DNA of 64,000 bases, from contig NZ_JAGPNM010000002.1 in NCBI RefSeq assembly GCF_018831085.1, forward strand, positions 124,001 through 188,000. Direction: 5' to 3'. Below, piece by piece: positions 51,269 to 59,931 of the stretch. This DNA comes from Rheinheimera oceanensis (GTDB lineage: Bacteria; Pseudomonadota; Gammaproteobacteria; Enterobacterales; Alteromonadaceae). Positions within the stretch are counted from its first letter, which is position 1, and each line of letters opens with the position of its first letter. The translations under genes were made by a program, and so were the position numbers. The notes under the pieces were generated by a model. That model worked only from the letters and a program-made list of their open reading frames with translations. It was not told where the DNA came from and searched no databases.

Positions 51269-53497
51269 ATGGTTAATATGAAAAATACAAAGTTAAGATA
51301 CCTCATTGGCATGCTCCTTGGCTGGTGCAGCCTGTTCTCCGCCACGGCAGCAGAGCATCTGGTTGCCAACAAAGCGGAATTTGATCAAGCGGTCAGTGCG
51401 GCCAGGCCTGGCGACACCATCATTTTAAAAAATGGTGTGTGGCGTGATGTTGAAATTATTTTCACTGGCGAAGGCACAGCTGCAGCGCCTATTACCTTAA
51501 CGGCACAAACTAAAGGTAAGGTGATTTTATCCGGCCAGTCTAACCTGCGCTTAGCAGGAAACTATCTTGTTGTTTCCGGCCTGGTGTTTAAAGACGGTTA
51601 TACCCCCAGCAACGAAGTTATCTCATTTCGCCGTAACAAACACCACCTGGCCAACCACTCCAGAGTTACCGAGGTGGTGATCGACAATTACAGCAACCCG
51701 GATCGGCATGAAAGTGACTATTGGGTTGCGCTGTATGGCAAAAATAATCGGTTTGACCATAACTACTTAGTGGGAAAACACAATAAAGGCGTCACACTGG
51801 CGGTTCGACTGGATAGTGAACAAAGCCAGCAAAATCAGCATCGGATTGACTACAATTACTTTGGCCATCGCCCACCGCTAGGCTCAAATGGCGCTGAGAC
51901 TATCCGTATAGGTACCAGCCATTACTCGATGAGTGACTCCAATACCCTGATTGAAAACAATTATTTTGACCGCTGTAACGGTGAAGTTGAGATTATCTCG
52001 GTTAAGTCGGGTAAGAATACGCTACGCAACAATACGTTCTTTGCTTCACGCGGCACACTCACGCTGCGACATGGCAATGGTAACATTGTTGAAGACAACG
52101 TGTTTTTTGGAAATGGTGAACCCCATACCGGCGGCATCCGGGTAATTAACCGCGACCAGGTAATTCGCAATAACTATATGGAAAGCCTAACCGGTTATCG
52201 TTTTGGTAGCGGCTTTACTATTATGAACGGTGTACCGGACTCGCCACTTAATCGCTATCATCAGGTGGTAAATGCACAAATCAGCCAAAACAGCTTTATC
52301 AATGTCGATAATATCTATCTTGCTGCTGGTAGCGATGCAGAACGCAGTGCTGTACCTATCGACAGTAGCGTACGGGGAAATTTATTTTTCCAGCAAAATC
52401 AGCGATCTCCTTTCACTATTCTTGATGATATCAGTGGCCTGGCCTTTAGCAACAATGTAACTAACCCGCTGACGCAAGGCGAACCACTTAAAGGCATTCA
52501 GGCCACGCCGATTACCTTACAGCGCGCTGCCAATGGCCTACTTTATCCAACTGATCCCACCTTAGCCCGTTTTGGCGTATCAGCGGGGCTGGTACCGGTT
52601 AGCAAGGAAGCGACAGGCCCCGCCTGGTACGACAAACCTACCGCCATCACACCTTTTGACTCCGGCAACATCATATCCGTGGTGCCGGGTGATAACGTTC
52701 TCACTAAGGCTATTGCAGCAGCACAAGATGGTGATGTACTGGAACTGCAAAGTGGCAACTACTCAGTTAACAGCGTGCTGCAGATTGCAACCACCCTGAC
52801 CATTAAAGCCGCAGCCAATGCGCAGGTAACCCTATATCCGGAACGAAGCAGCTTATTTGAGATTACAAACGGCGGCAGCTTAAAATTAGACCGGTTACAT
52901 ATTAACGGTAAATCTGCTCCGGATGCAGCCGGTAATACCCTAATCCGTACTAGCAAATCTGGTATGTTGCGTAATTATCGTTTTGTTATGCAGCACTGTC
53001 AGATTGAGCAATTAAATATCAATCATTCTTTTCATTTCTTTGACGCCGGTAGCCATTCGTTCGCCGACGAAATTACCCTTCGCCATAACCGCTTTGCCAA
53101 CATCAGTGGCGACCTATTTCGTTTAGATAAAGAAACCGACGATTTAGGCATCTACAACGTTGAGTATTTCACCGCAGCGCAAAATCAGTTTAGCGATGTA
53201 GGCGGCGCATTGCTCAAAGTATACCGGGGAGGTACCGATGAAAGCACCTTTGGCCCGCAAGTCTATTTCAGTGAAAATAAACTACACAATACCAGCTTAA
53301 GTAGCCGCAATAGCCAGCAAGCCAGCCTCTGGCTGCATGGTGCCCAGGTATCTGAAATTAAAAATAATACTTTTATAGATTCAGCCAAAGTGGCTGTCGT
53401 GGAAACACTTGGCGAGCCCATCACCCGTTTGCGCGCTAACCGCTTTACAAACACCCCGCAACCACAAGTTATCTCTGCAAAGGTACCCAAAAAATGA
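51269..53497 (+). CDS. alginate lyase, polysaccharide lyase family 6, two-domain
   Basis: The 742-residue product cleaves alginate by beta-elimination. After a signal peptide (about 1-28) comes a PL6 beta-helix domain with NGEVEIISVKSGKNTLRNN and TLTLRHGNGN; the catalytic lysine K246 and arginine R267 are 21 residues apart, as in chondroitinase B (K250, R271). A second beta-helix domain follows from about residue 470. The two-domain form resembles exolytic AlyGC of Glaciecola. ATG at 51278 is an alternative start. The gene overlaps PL17 by 4 bases. Confidence 0.92.
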   Translation: MVNMKNTKLRYLIGMLLGWCSLFSATAAEHLVANKAEFDQAVSAARPGDTIILKNGVWRDVEIIFTGEGTAAAPITLTAQTKGKVILSGQSNLRLAGNYLVVSGLVFKDGYTPSNEVISFRRNKHHLANHSRVTEVVIDNYSNPDRHESDYWVALYGKNNRFDHNYLVGKHNKGVTLAVRLDSEQSQQNQHRIDYNYFGHRPPLGSNGAETIRIGTSHYSMSDSNTLIENNYFDRCNGEVEIISVKSGKNTLRNNTFFASRGTLTLRHGNGNIVEDNVFFGNGEPHTGGIRVINRDQVIRNNYMESLTGYRFGSGFTIMNGVPDSPLNRYHQVVNAQISQNSFINVDNIYLAAGSDAERSAVPIDSSVRGNLFFQQNQRSPFTILDDISGLAFSNNVTNPLTQGEPLKGIQATPITLQRAANGLLYPTDPTLARFGVSAGLVPVSKEATGPAWYDKPTAITPFDSGNIISVVPGDNVLTKAIAAAQDGDVLELQSGNYSVNSVLQIATTLTIKAAANAQVTLYPERSSLFEITNGGSLKLDRLHINGKSAPDAAGNTLIRTSKSGMLRNYRFVMQHCQIEQLNINHSFHFFDAGSHSFADEITLRHNRFANISGDLFRLDKETDDLGIYNVEYFTAAQNQFSDVGGALLKVYRGGTDESTFGPQVYFSENKLHNTSLSSRNSQQASLWLHGAQVSEIKNNTFIDSAKVAVVETLGEPITRLRANRFTNTPQPQVISAKVPKK

Positions 53498-55728
53498 TTA
53501 ACGTTAATCTGACAGCACTTAGCACCGTCTGGCGGCAGGTTTGCCAACTGACAGCCTTGCTGCTGATAGTTGCTATGCTGTGCTGGACTAATGCGGCAGC
53601 CGCCCGACCCCATCCTAATTTAGTGTTAACCGAAGCTGATATCGTTGAGATGCGGGCGGCCATTAAAACACCGGGCCTATTTAGCCGCACCTTTGAAAAA
53701 ACCAAAAACCGTATTGATCAGCAATTAACCTTCAATATTGACGTGCCGTTACCCAAGGATGCCGGCGGGGGCTATACCCACGAACGGCACAAGAAGAATG
53801 CCATGTTAATGTATGACGCCGCCATTGTGTTTCAATTAACCAAGCAAGCGCGCTATGCCGGCTATGTACGCGATATGCTGCTGCAATATGCCGAGCTTTA
53901 TCCAACGTTGCCACAGCACCCCATGCGTAGAAGCAGTAATGTCGGTAAGTTATTCTGGCAAGGGTTAAATGAAGCGGTGTGGTTGGTCTATACCATTCAG
54001 GCTTATGATCTTATTTATAACGCACTAAGTGCCGATGAACGCCACACGATTGAACAGGGCATTATCCGCCCGGTGGCCAGGTTTTTATCGGTTGAGTCAC
54101 CGCAAACCTTCAACAAAGTTCACAATCACGGTACCTGGGCAACCGCGGCTGTCGGCATGACGGGCTATGTACTGTCTGAGCCAGAGTGGGTTGAAATGGC
54201 CCTACTGGATCTGAACAAATCAGGCAAAGGCGGGTTTTTACGTCAACTACAGGTACTGTTTTCCCCGCAAGGTTATTATAACGAGGGTCCCTATTACCAA
54301 CGTTATGCTCTGCTGCCTTTTGTTACCTTCGCCAAAGCTATTCAGGTGAACCAACCGGAATTGGATATTTTTGGCTATCGTGATGGTGTGTTGTTAAAAG
54401 CCATTGATACCACAATCCAGTTAAGCTACAACGGCCTGTTCTTTCCGCTGAATGATGCCCTTAAAGATAAAGGTATCGACACTATCGAATTAGTAACCGG
54501 TGTGGCTATGGCATATGCTTTAACCGGTGACACCAGCCTGTTAGATATCGCACAGCGCCAAAATACCATCTTGTTAACCGGTGATGGCCTGAAAGTCGCA
54601 CGCGACCTGAGCAACAACAAAGCCACCTCTTACCGCTTTAACAGTGTTGCTTATGGCGATGGCCCGGCAGGGAATGAAGGTGCCTTAGTGGTGATGCGCA
54701 GCGCCACCCCCAAACCGGCCGCGTTAGTATTTAAGGCTACAGCGCAGGGTTTGGGTCATGGCCATTTTGACAAGCTGAACTGGCAATTTTACGATGCCGG
54801 TGCCGAGATTGTTACCGACTATGGCGCGGCACGTTTTCTGAACGTGGAAGCCAAAAACGGTGGCCGTTATCTGGATGAAAACGAAAGCTGGGCTAAGCAA
54901 ACCGTCGCGCACAATACCTTGGTGGTGAATGAACAAAGTCATTTTAATGGCAATACCGCCACCGGTAATAAACATCATCCAACCTTACACTTCTTTGCCA
55001 AAAATGTGCATGGCAGTATCGCTTCGGCCAGTATTGATACTGCCTATGAAGATGCCAGCTTTACCCGGACCATAGCACTGCTCACCCTGCCAGACAGCAG
55101 CCTACCCTTGGTGGTCGACATTCTGACCGCCCAGGCACAAAGCGACAAGCAATTTGATTTACCGGTACATTATAACGGTCAGTTAATTGAAACTAACTTT
55201 GCCCGTGACACAGCACTGCAACAGATGCAGGCACTGGGCAAGGCCAATGGCTATCAGCATCTGTGGCTAACTGCCACCGGTAAGCCTGATGCTGAATTAG
55301 CGAAGATCACCTGGCTCAATGATAATGGCCGCTTTTATACCTTAAACACATTAAACCGCACCAATTTACAGGTGTTGTTCACCCAATTAGGGGCAAATGA
55401 TCCAAACAATAACCTGCGTAACGAACGGGCCTTTATTTTACGCAGCAACGGCAGCCATGAGCAGCGTTTTATCAGTGTGTTAGAACCGCACGGCGAATAT
55501 AACCCGTCGCAGGAATTTACCTTAGATGCCAACAGTAAATTACTGGCCATTCACACTACCAGCATAAAAAACATCGAGATCATTGATTTACAGTTTGTTG
55601 ATCAGCGCCGCTTCCTGCTGGCCTATCGCACAGATAGCGTTAAGGATTCAACTAACAGCCAGTTCACGCTAAATGGCAAGCGTTATAGCTTCAGTGGCCG
55701 CTTTGCGCTACTGCAAGCAACAGAGTAA
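53494..55728 (+). CDS. oligoalginate lyase, polysaccharide lyase family 17
   Basis: The 744-residue product degrades alginate oligomers exolytically to unsaturated monouronates. It has a signal peptide (about 1-37), an alpha/alpha-toroid alginate lyase domain with NHGTWATAAVGM (N211, H212) and EGPYYQRYALLPF (Y268), and a heparinase II/III-like beta-sandwich domain with GHGHFDKLNWQFYDAG and VAHNTLVVNE. The N-H and Y spacing equals that of N201 and Y258 in Alg17c of Saccharophagus. ATGA overlap with PL6 shows translational coupling. Confidence 0.93.
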   Translation: MINVNLTALSTVWRQVCQLTALLLIVAMLCWTNAAAARPHPNLVLTEADIVEMRAAIKTPGLFSRTFEKTKNRIDQQLTFNIDVPLPKDAGGGYTHERHKKNAMLMYDAAIVFQLTKQARYAGYVRDMLLQYAELYPTLPQHPMRRSSNVGKLFWQGLNEAVWLVYTIQAYDLIYNALSADERHTIEQGIIRPVARFLSVESPQTFNKVHNHGTWATAAVGMTGYVLSEPEWVEMALLDLNKSGKGGFLRQLQVLFSPQGYYNEGPYYQRYALLPFVTFAKAIQVNQPELDIFGYRDGVLLKAIDTTIQLSYNGLFFPLNDALKDKGIDTIELVTGVAMAYALTGDTSLLDIAQRQNTILLTGDGLKVARDLSNNKATSYRFNSVAYGDGPAGNEGALVVMRSATPKPAALVFKATAQGLGHGHFDKLNWQFYDAGAEIVTDYGAARFLNVEAKNGGRYLDENESWAKQTVAHNTLVVNEQSHFNGNTATGNKHHPTLHFFAKNVHGSIASASIDTAYEDASFTRTIALLTLPDSSLPLVVDILTAQAQSDKQFDLPVHYNGQLIETNFARDTALQQMQALGKANGYQHLWLTATGKPDAELAKITWLNDNGRFYTLNTLNRTNLQVLFTQLGANDPNNNLRNERAFILRSNGSHEQRFISVLEPHGEYNPSQEFTLDANSKLLAIHTTSIKNIEIIDLQFVDQRRFLLAYRTDSVKDSTNSQFTLNGKRYSFSGRFALLQATE

Positions 55729-55741
55729 ACAGGAGATCAGT

Positions 55742-56089
55742 ATGAAACAGTCTGCACATTTTTCATTTGGTGAAGAAAGTGAAATAAAAGACCTGGGCGG
55801 CGGTTTAAAACGGCAAATGCTCGGTTTTAACGAAGAATTAATGGCGGTCAAAATCTGGTTTGATAAAGGTGCTGAAGGCTATGTGCATGCCCATCGCCAT
55901 TCTCAGGTGTCATACGTGGTAGAGGGCGAGTTCCATGTTAATGTCGGCGGGGTGATTAAGGTACTAACAGCCGGTGACAGCTTCTTTATACCGCCTTTTG
56001 TTGAGCACGGCGCCGTTTGTCCTACTGGCGGTATTTTGATTGATACCTTCAGCCCACCGCGGGAAGACTTTTTAGAGGTAGCAGAATGA
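55742..56089 (+). CDS. kdgF: KdgF-like cupin, unsaturated uronate ring opening
   Basis: KdgF converts the cyclic unsaturated uronate from lyases to the linear keto form, speeding entry into catabolism. The 115-residue cupin has the metal site VHAHRHSQVSYVVEGEF (H49, H51, Q55) and PPFVEHGAVCP (H89). An AGGAGA site lies 8 bases before the ATG at 55742; the frame is open upstream, inside the PL17 gene. It overlaps the MFS gene by 4 bases. No signal peptide, so cytosolic. Confidence 0.9.
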   Translation: MKQSAHFSFGEESEIKDLGGGLKRQMLGFNEELMAVKIWFDKGAEGYVHAHRHSQVSYVVEGEFHVNVGGVIKVLTAGDSFFIPPFVEHGAVCPTGGILIDTFSPPREDFLEVAE

Positions 56090-57357
56090 TAGTTAAACAT
56101 TTACGTTGGATTATTGTTTCTTTAGTCGCCCTGGCCACTGTGATTAATTATATTGACCGCTCTGCGCTGGCAGTAATGTGGCCGGGTATTGCAGAAGATT
56201 TAGGGCTGAATAAAAGCGATTACGCCAATATTATTACCGTATTTATGATCGCCTATGCGATAGGGCAATCGTTATTTGGTAAAATTTTTGACGCTATCGG
56301 TACCCGCTTTGGTTTTTTGCTGTCTATTATGGTCTGGTCGGCATCAATAGCTCTGCATGCGGTGGCTACTACCGTTCTGTCTTTTAGCATCTTCCGGGCG
56401 CTGCTTGGCTTAGGGGAAGCAGGCAACTGGCCAGGTGCCACCAAAGCCAACGCGGAGTGGTTTCCGGCACGTGAACGCGCCCTGGCACAAGGCATTTTTA
56501 ATGCCGGAGCCTCTTTGGGTTCGATAATAGCGCCCCCTTTTATTGCCATGCTTTATGCCTTCCTGGGCTGGCAAGCCACCTTCATTGTAATTGGTGTACT
56601 CGGTTTTTTATGGATAATTCCCTGGTTAATTATTTACAAATCAGCGCCTGATACCCACCCCTGGATCACACCTGAAGAAAGAGCTCATATCCTCAGTGGC
56701 CAACCACACAAAATCGCCGAGGACGTAATACCAGAATATGTACCAACCATGCGGGAGCTATTACAACATCGCCAATCCTGGGGCGTTATTAGCGCACGCT
56801 TTTTTGTAGACCCCATTTGGTGGCTGTTCGTCGCCTGGCTACCACTGTATCTAAATGAAAAGTTTGGCTTTGATATTCAACAAATTGGGGCCTTTGCCTG
56901 GGTACCCTATGTTGGCGCAGCTATAGGTGCAATCTTTGGCGGCTGGTTCAGTGGTCACCTGTTAAAACGTGGCTACTCAGTTAACTTTGCCAGAAAAACC
57001 GCCATTGCGCTCGGTTGTGGCATCATGCTACCGGCTCTGCTGTTTAGCGCCGTAGCCGCAACACCGATGCTGGCCATGCTGTTAATTGCAGTCATTCTTT
57101 TTGGTTTTCAAACCACTATTGGCAATATACAAACATTACCAAGTGATTATTTCTCCGGTAAAACTGTCGGAACACTGGCCGGCATTAGCGGTACCTCGGC
57201 AGTGGTGAGTGTGATTATCACTATCCAACTGGTGCCAATGATGACCGAAGGTGGCAACTATGTACCATTCTTTATTTTAGGCGCACTATTATGTCCGCTG
57301 GCTCTGGCCGCTATCTGGTTTGCCGGCCCGATCACCCCTGTGCTAAGGAAGCCATAA
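56086..57357 (+). CDS. MFS transporter for uronates (ACS family)
   Basis: The 423-residue inner-membrane protein has about 12 helices and the anion:cation symporter family start INYIDRSALAVMWPGIAEDLGL, with GLGEAGNWPGATKANAEWF in helix 4, similar to hexuronate transporter ExuT. Between kdgF and kdgK it most likely imports unsaturated monouronate or DEH from the periplasm. It is coupled to kdgF by ATGA and is 3 bases before the GTG of kdgK. Confidence 0.88.
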   Translation: MIVKHLRWIIVSLVALATVINYIDRSALAVMWPGIAEDLGLNKSDYANIITVFMIAYAIGQSLFGKIFDAIGTRFGFLLSIMVWSASIALHAVATTVLSFSIFRALLGLGEAGNWPGATKANAEWFPARERALAQGIFNAGASLGSIIAPPFIAMLYAFLGWQATFIVIGVLGFLWIIPWLIIYKSAPDTHPWITPEERAHILSGQPHKIAEDVIPEYVPTMRELLQHRQSWGVISARFFVDPIWWLFVAWLPLYLNEKFGFDIQQIGAFAWVPYVGAAIGAIFGGWFSGHLLKRGYSVNFARKTAIALGCGIMLPALLFSAVAATPMLAMLLIAVILFGFQTTIGNIQTLPSDYFSGKTVGTLAGISGTSAVVSVIITIQLVPMMTEGGNYVPFFILGALLCPLALAAIWFAGPITPVLRKP

Positions 57358-57360
57358 ACC

Positions 57361-58344
57361 GTGAACAAAGTATTCGTGATAGGTGAATGCATGATCGAGC
57401 TGCAGCGTTTAGCAGACGGCCAGATCCGGCAGGGCTTTGCCGGTGATGTATTTAATACCGCTGTTTATTTAAAACGCGCGTTTCCCGAAATCGAGTTGCA
57501 GCTTATTACGGCTATCGGTGTGGATAGTTTTAGTGATGATATGCTGCAGTTTTTCGGGCAGGAAAGTCTGGGCACAGCTAACGTTTTTCGTTCACAAACA
57601 AAGGTGCCTGGTTTGTATGCAATTCAAACAGATAATAAAGGTGAGCGCAGCTTCACCTATTGGCGCGAAAACTCGGCGGCGCGCCACATGATGCAATTTA
57701 TTGATCAGGCGCTGCTCAGCCAGTTTAGCAAAGGCGATATGCTAGTGTTCTCGGGCATTTCGCTGGCAATTATACCCGCAGCACAGCGCCCTGCCCTGTG
57801 GCAATTATTAAACGCACTAAAAGCAGCCGGAGTCGTGATGGTGTTTGACCCTAATTATCGGCCGCGACTATGGCAGAATGCTGAAGACGCCAAACAGCAA
57901 TTCGCCCTCGCCTGGCAGATAGCAGATATTGCCCTCCCCGGTATTGATGACTTTGCCCAGTTGTATCAGTTAACATCCCTTGAAACCGTACAACAGTTTT
58001 GTGCGCCATTTAACATCACGGAGCTAGTAATTAAAGATGGCAAAAACACCGTTTACTGCCTGGCTGAGCAACAAGTCACGCCGGTAACTATTACCCCGGT
58101 AAGCAAGGTGGTAGACACCACCTCGGCCGGAGATGCGTTTAACGGAGTTTACCTGGGCGCCCGCTTAACAGGGAGCAGTATCACCGAGGCAGTTACGTTG
58201 GCCTCAATAGCCGCTGGCGAAGTGATCCGGCATAAAGGAGCTATTACGCCACGCGCCAGCTTTGAAGCACTGATGACAACTGAGAAAAGCAAGCTAGCCT
58301 ATACAGCCAAACAATTTCGGGATGCCGATTTCAGCAGGAGATAA
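57361..58344 (+). CDS. kdgK: 2-keto-3-deoxygluconate kinase
   Basis: KdgK phosphorylates KDG to KDPG, which Eda then splits to pyruvate and glyceraldehyde 3-phosphate. The 327-residue PfkB-family product has the N-terminal GECMIELQ, the GFAGDVFNTAVYLKR sugar site and the C-terminal signature DTTSAGDAFNGVYLGARL with catalytic D258. It starts with GTG, 3 bases after the MFS stop codon. Last gene of the island; no eda follows, and the island ends about 30 bases later. Confidence 0.9.
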   Translation: MNKVFVIGECMIELQRLADGQIRQGFAGDVFNTAVYLKRAFPEIELQLITAIGVDSFSDDMLQFFGQESLGTANVFRSQTKVPGLYAIQTDNKGERSFTYWRENSAARHMMQFIDQALLSQFSKGDMLVFSGISLAIIPAAQRPALWQLLNALKAAGVVMVFDPNYRPRLWQNAEDAKQQFALAWQIADIALPGIDDFAQLYQLTSLETVQQFCAPFNITELVIKDGKNTVYCLAEQQVTPVTITPVSKVVDTTSAGDAFNGVYLGARLTGSSITEAVTLASIAAGEVIRHKGAITPRASFEALMTTEKSKLAYTAKQFRDADFSRR

Positions 58345-58373
58345 AAACCAACAGGAGTCGGCAGACACTTCCG

Positions 58374-58378
58374 CTACT
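58374..58378. repeat. 5-bp direct repeat CTACT at the right island boundary
   Basis: Partner of the CTACT at 44557-44561. From here rightward, the minus strand encodes the AI-2E fragment ending GWIWGAV; leftward the similarity stops. Confidence 0.6.
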
Positions 58379-58598
58379 GCGCCCCAGATCCAGCCCCGGA
58401 TAAACATCCAGATCACCGGCAGCAGTGGGTTTATATTAAAACGTTTTCCCAGCACTAACGGTGTAATAAGCTGTGATTCAATGATATTCAGCGGCAAAAG
58501 TAAAAGGTGTAGGCAAGTGCCAATGCAGCTAACAGCTGCATTGCATTGGTAGAAGCGTAATGCCGCAACCTGGTGGGGCTTAACGGCGGTTCAGCCAT
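58375..58598 (-). pseudogene. AI-2E family transporter, N-terminal piece plus internal fragment (right of the island)
   Basis: From an ATG at 58598 the minus strand encodes MAEPPLSPTRLRHYASTNAM and QLLAALALAYTFYF, then a stop. In another frame, IIESQLITPLVLGKRFNINP and WMFIRGWIWGAV follow at once. IIE..LITPLVLGKR is the hallmark of AI-2E transporters near their C-terminus, so some 200 or more residues between are missing (internal deletion and frame change). The remainder of the C-terminus is at 44408-44561. The ATG is 10 bases after the YqjK-like gene, so it was once in that operon. Confidence 0.8.
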
Positions 58599-58607
58599 AC
58601 AGTGCTA

Positions 58608-58859
58608 CTAAAGCCACTTTGTTATCCAGCGAAAGCCAACAATACTGCGCAGCAGTTTTACCGCGCTGTTATGCCGTAGCTGAAATAAACAACCAACGCT
58701 AAAGCTAAGCATTAAGCCGGGAGCCGAACCGATAAAAGATTTAGCACGCTGACCAAGCAGCCAGCTCTCAGCCAGCAACAGCTTTTGTTGCTGCCGCCCT
58801 TGCTCTGCCAGGTCAGCCACCTTCATTCGCTGCTTTATCAGTAACTGATCAATCAGCAT
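58608..58859 (-). CDS. YqjK-like small protein
   Basis: The 83-residue product starts MLIDQLLIKQRMKVADLAEQ and has a charged Gln-rich helix followed by a hydrophobic stretch (SFIGSAPGLMLSFSVGCLF, about 42-60). Its position as third gene after YqjD- and YqjE-like genes matches E. coli yqjDEK; sequence alone is too short to be sure. Its ATG lies within the end of the YqjE-like gene (11-base overlap). Confidence 0.65.
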   Translation of the reverse strand: MLIDQLLIKQRMKVADLAEQGRQQQKLLLAESWLLGQRAKSFIGSAPGLMLSFSVGCLFQLRHNSAVKLLRSIVGFRWITKWL

Positions 58860-59352
58860 TTTTATCTTCCTCTTCAGCTGCAAAAAATAAACGGCGTATT
58901 TGTTGCCAGGTATGTGAAAAGCCCACCTGCAACAACACATGGCCCAAACTGCGCCAACACCAGAACAACAACGCAAACTGCAACAATAGTAATGCTGCTG
59001 CGGTAATAAAAACTGAGCTGGTAAGCTGCAACAACACATAACCCAGCAACAGCAAAATGCTGCCCCAGAGTAAAATCATGCCAGCACCAAAGCACACCAC
59101 CAGTGCTGCAGCAACCGTCAGGCTGCGCGCAGTTAACTGCCATTCTGCTTTAGCCGTTTTACCGGCCAGTTTTACCTGGCCAATATAACGTTGCTTCACC
59201 GACAAACTCAGGGCTGCCATTTCTGCCAGTTGGTCCAGTGTTTGTTCGGCCAGTGGCTTTTGCGGTTTAGTTGGCTCTGATGTGGCCTGCTGTTGCTCAG
59301 CAGCGTGGCCTGGCGCCCCTGAAGGCGCCCCGGAAGCTTCGCGGCTTTGCAT
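58849..59352 (-). CDS. YqjE-like phage holin family III membrane protein
   Basis: The 167-residue product has a polar N-terminus (about 1-70) and two strongly hydrophobic helices (about 78-105 and 112-136), the pattern of the YqjE/holin-X family. These are chromosomal membrane proteins without proven holin function. It lies 9 bases after the YqjD-like gene and overlaps the YqjK-like gene. Confidence 0.78.
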   Translation of the reverse strand: MQSREASGAPSGAPGHAAEQQQATSEPTKPQKPLAEQTLDQLAEMAALSLSVKQRYIGQVKLAGKTAKAEWQLTARSLTVAAALVVCFGAGMILLWGSILLLLGYVLLQLTSSVFITAAALLLLQFALLFWCWRSLGHVLLQVGFSHTWQQIRRLFFAAEEEDKNAD

Positions 59353-59361
59353 GCGACAACC

Positions 59362-59685
59362 TTAAGAGCGACGTAGCAAGGCTGTAACCAGCATACCGGC
59401 AACAAAAGCAATACCAGCAGTTGCTATCGGGTTTTGCGCTGCAAACTCGTGCGCTTTGCTGTAGGTACTTTGCAGTTGCTGTTTAATTTCTTCCTGCTTA
59501 TGCGCCAGAGTTTCCTGCGAGCTGGCTGCGGTTTTACGCAGCGTATCTTCTGCCACTGCGGCTTTTACCGCCATGGCATCAACTGCGTGATGCGCGGCTT
59601 CACTGGCTTTGGTTGTTACCGGTGAATTTAAACCGCTGTTGGTAGTACCAGAAGTCTGGGCTGTAGCGCTTTGTGAAGTAGCCAT
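59362..59685 (-). CDS. YqjD-like DUF883 membrane-anchored protein
   Basis: The 107-residue product has a long charged and Ala-rich helix and a C-terminal membrane anchor with AAQNPIATAGIAFVAGMLVT and ALLRRS, diagnostic of the ElaB/YqjD/DUF883 family. In E. coli YqjD is RpoS-controlled and tethers ribosomes to the membrane in stationary phase. AAGGAGA lies 7 bases before the ATG. First gene of the YqjD-YqjE-YqjK-like operon. Confidence 0.85.
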   Translation of the reverse strand: MATSQSATAQTSGTTNSGLNSPVTTKASEAAHHAVDAMAVKAAVAEDTLRKTAASSQETLAHKQEEIKQQLQSTYSKAHEFAAQNPIATAGIAFVAGMLVTALLRRS

Positions 59686-59888
59686 AATATGTCTCCTTGG
59701 TTAACACGAGGAAAGCAGCAAAATGCTGCAATATGCCAATAAGGTAAATGCAATGGCCATACCAGTATAGAATAAAATAATTAAAACAGATGCTTATTAG
59801 ATTTTTATTGTTTTTTCAGCGTGGCAAAACAGCAGCATAAACTGTAGAAGTTACCCACTATCAGTAATCTTTACCGGGTATCAGAATG

Positions 59889-59917
59889 CAAAAGCCAGGC
59901 ATCAGCCTGGCTTTTTC
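59889..59917. terminator. intrinsic terminator after lysS
   Basis: AAAAGCCAGGC and GCCTGGCTTTTT form a stem with an ATCA loop. T-rich tails occur in both directions; on the minus strand it ends lysS 15 bases after its stop codon. Confidence 0.85.
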
Positions 59918-59931
59918 ATCAGTTGAAAGAG

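Larger units (their letters stand above)
44562..58373. mobile_element. 13.8-kb alginate-utilisation island inserted in an AI-2E transporter gene
   Basis: Between the two halves of a broken AI-2E family gene lie nine genes for alginate use: esterase, iron-dependent dehydrogenase, GntR regulator, TonB-dependent receptor, PL6 and PL17 lyases, KdgF-like cupin, MFS transporter and KDG kinase. The right end is only about 30 bases after the KDG kinase stop codon. There is no transposase, integrase or clear terminal inverted repeat inside, so how it moved is unknown. Confidence 0.7.

Noticed and set aside
44562..58373. Transposon ends or integrase att sites bounding the alginate island
   Set aside because: The sequences at the two inner ends (TGTTGAACAG and the complement of AGACACTTCCG) do not form an inverted repeat, and no recombinase gene is present, so no specific element type is claimed.
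58294..58497. 67-codon leftward frame after kdgK as a separate gene
   Set aside because: Its first half is an internal AI-2E fragment; the second half runs into the end of kdgK on the opposite strand. It is part of the broken transporter gene.
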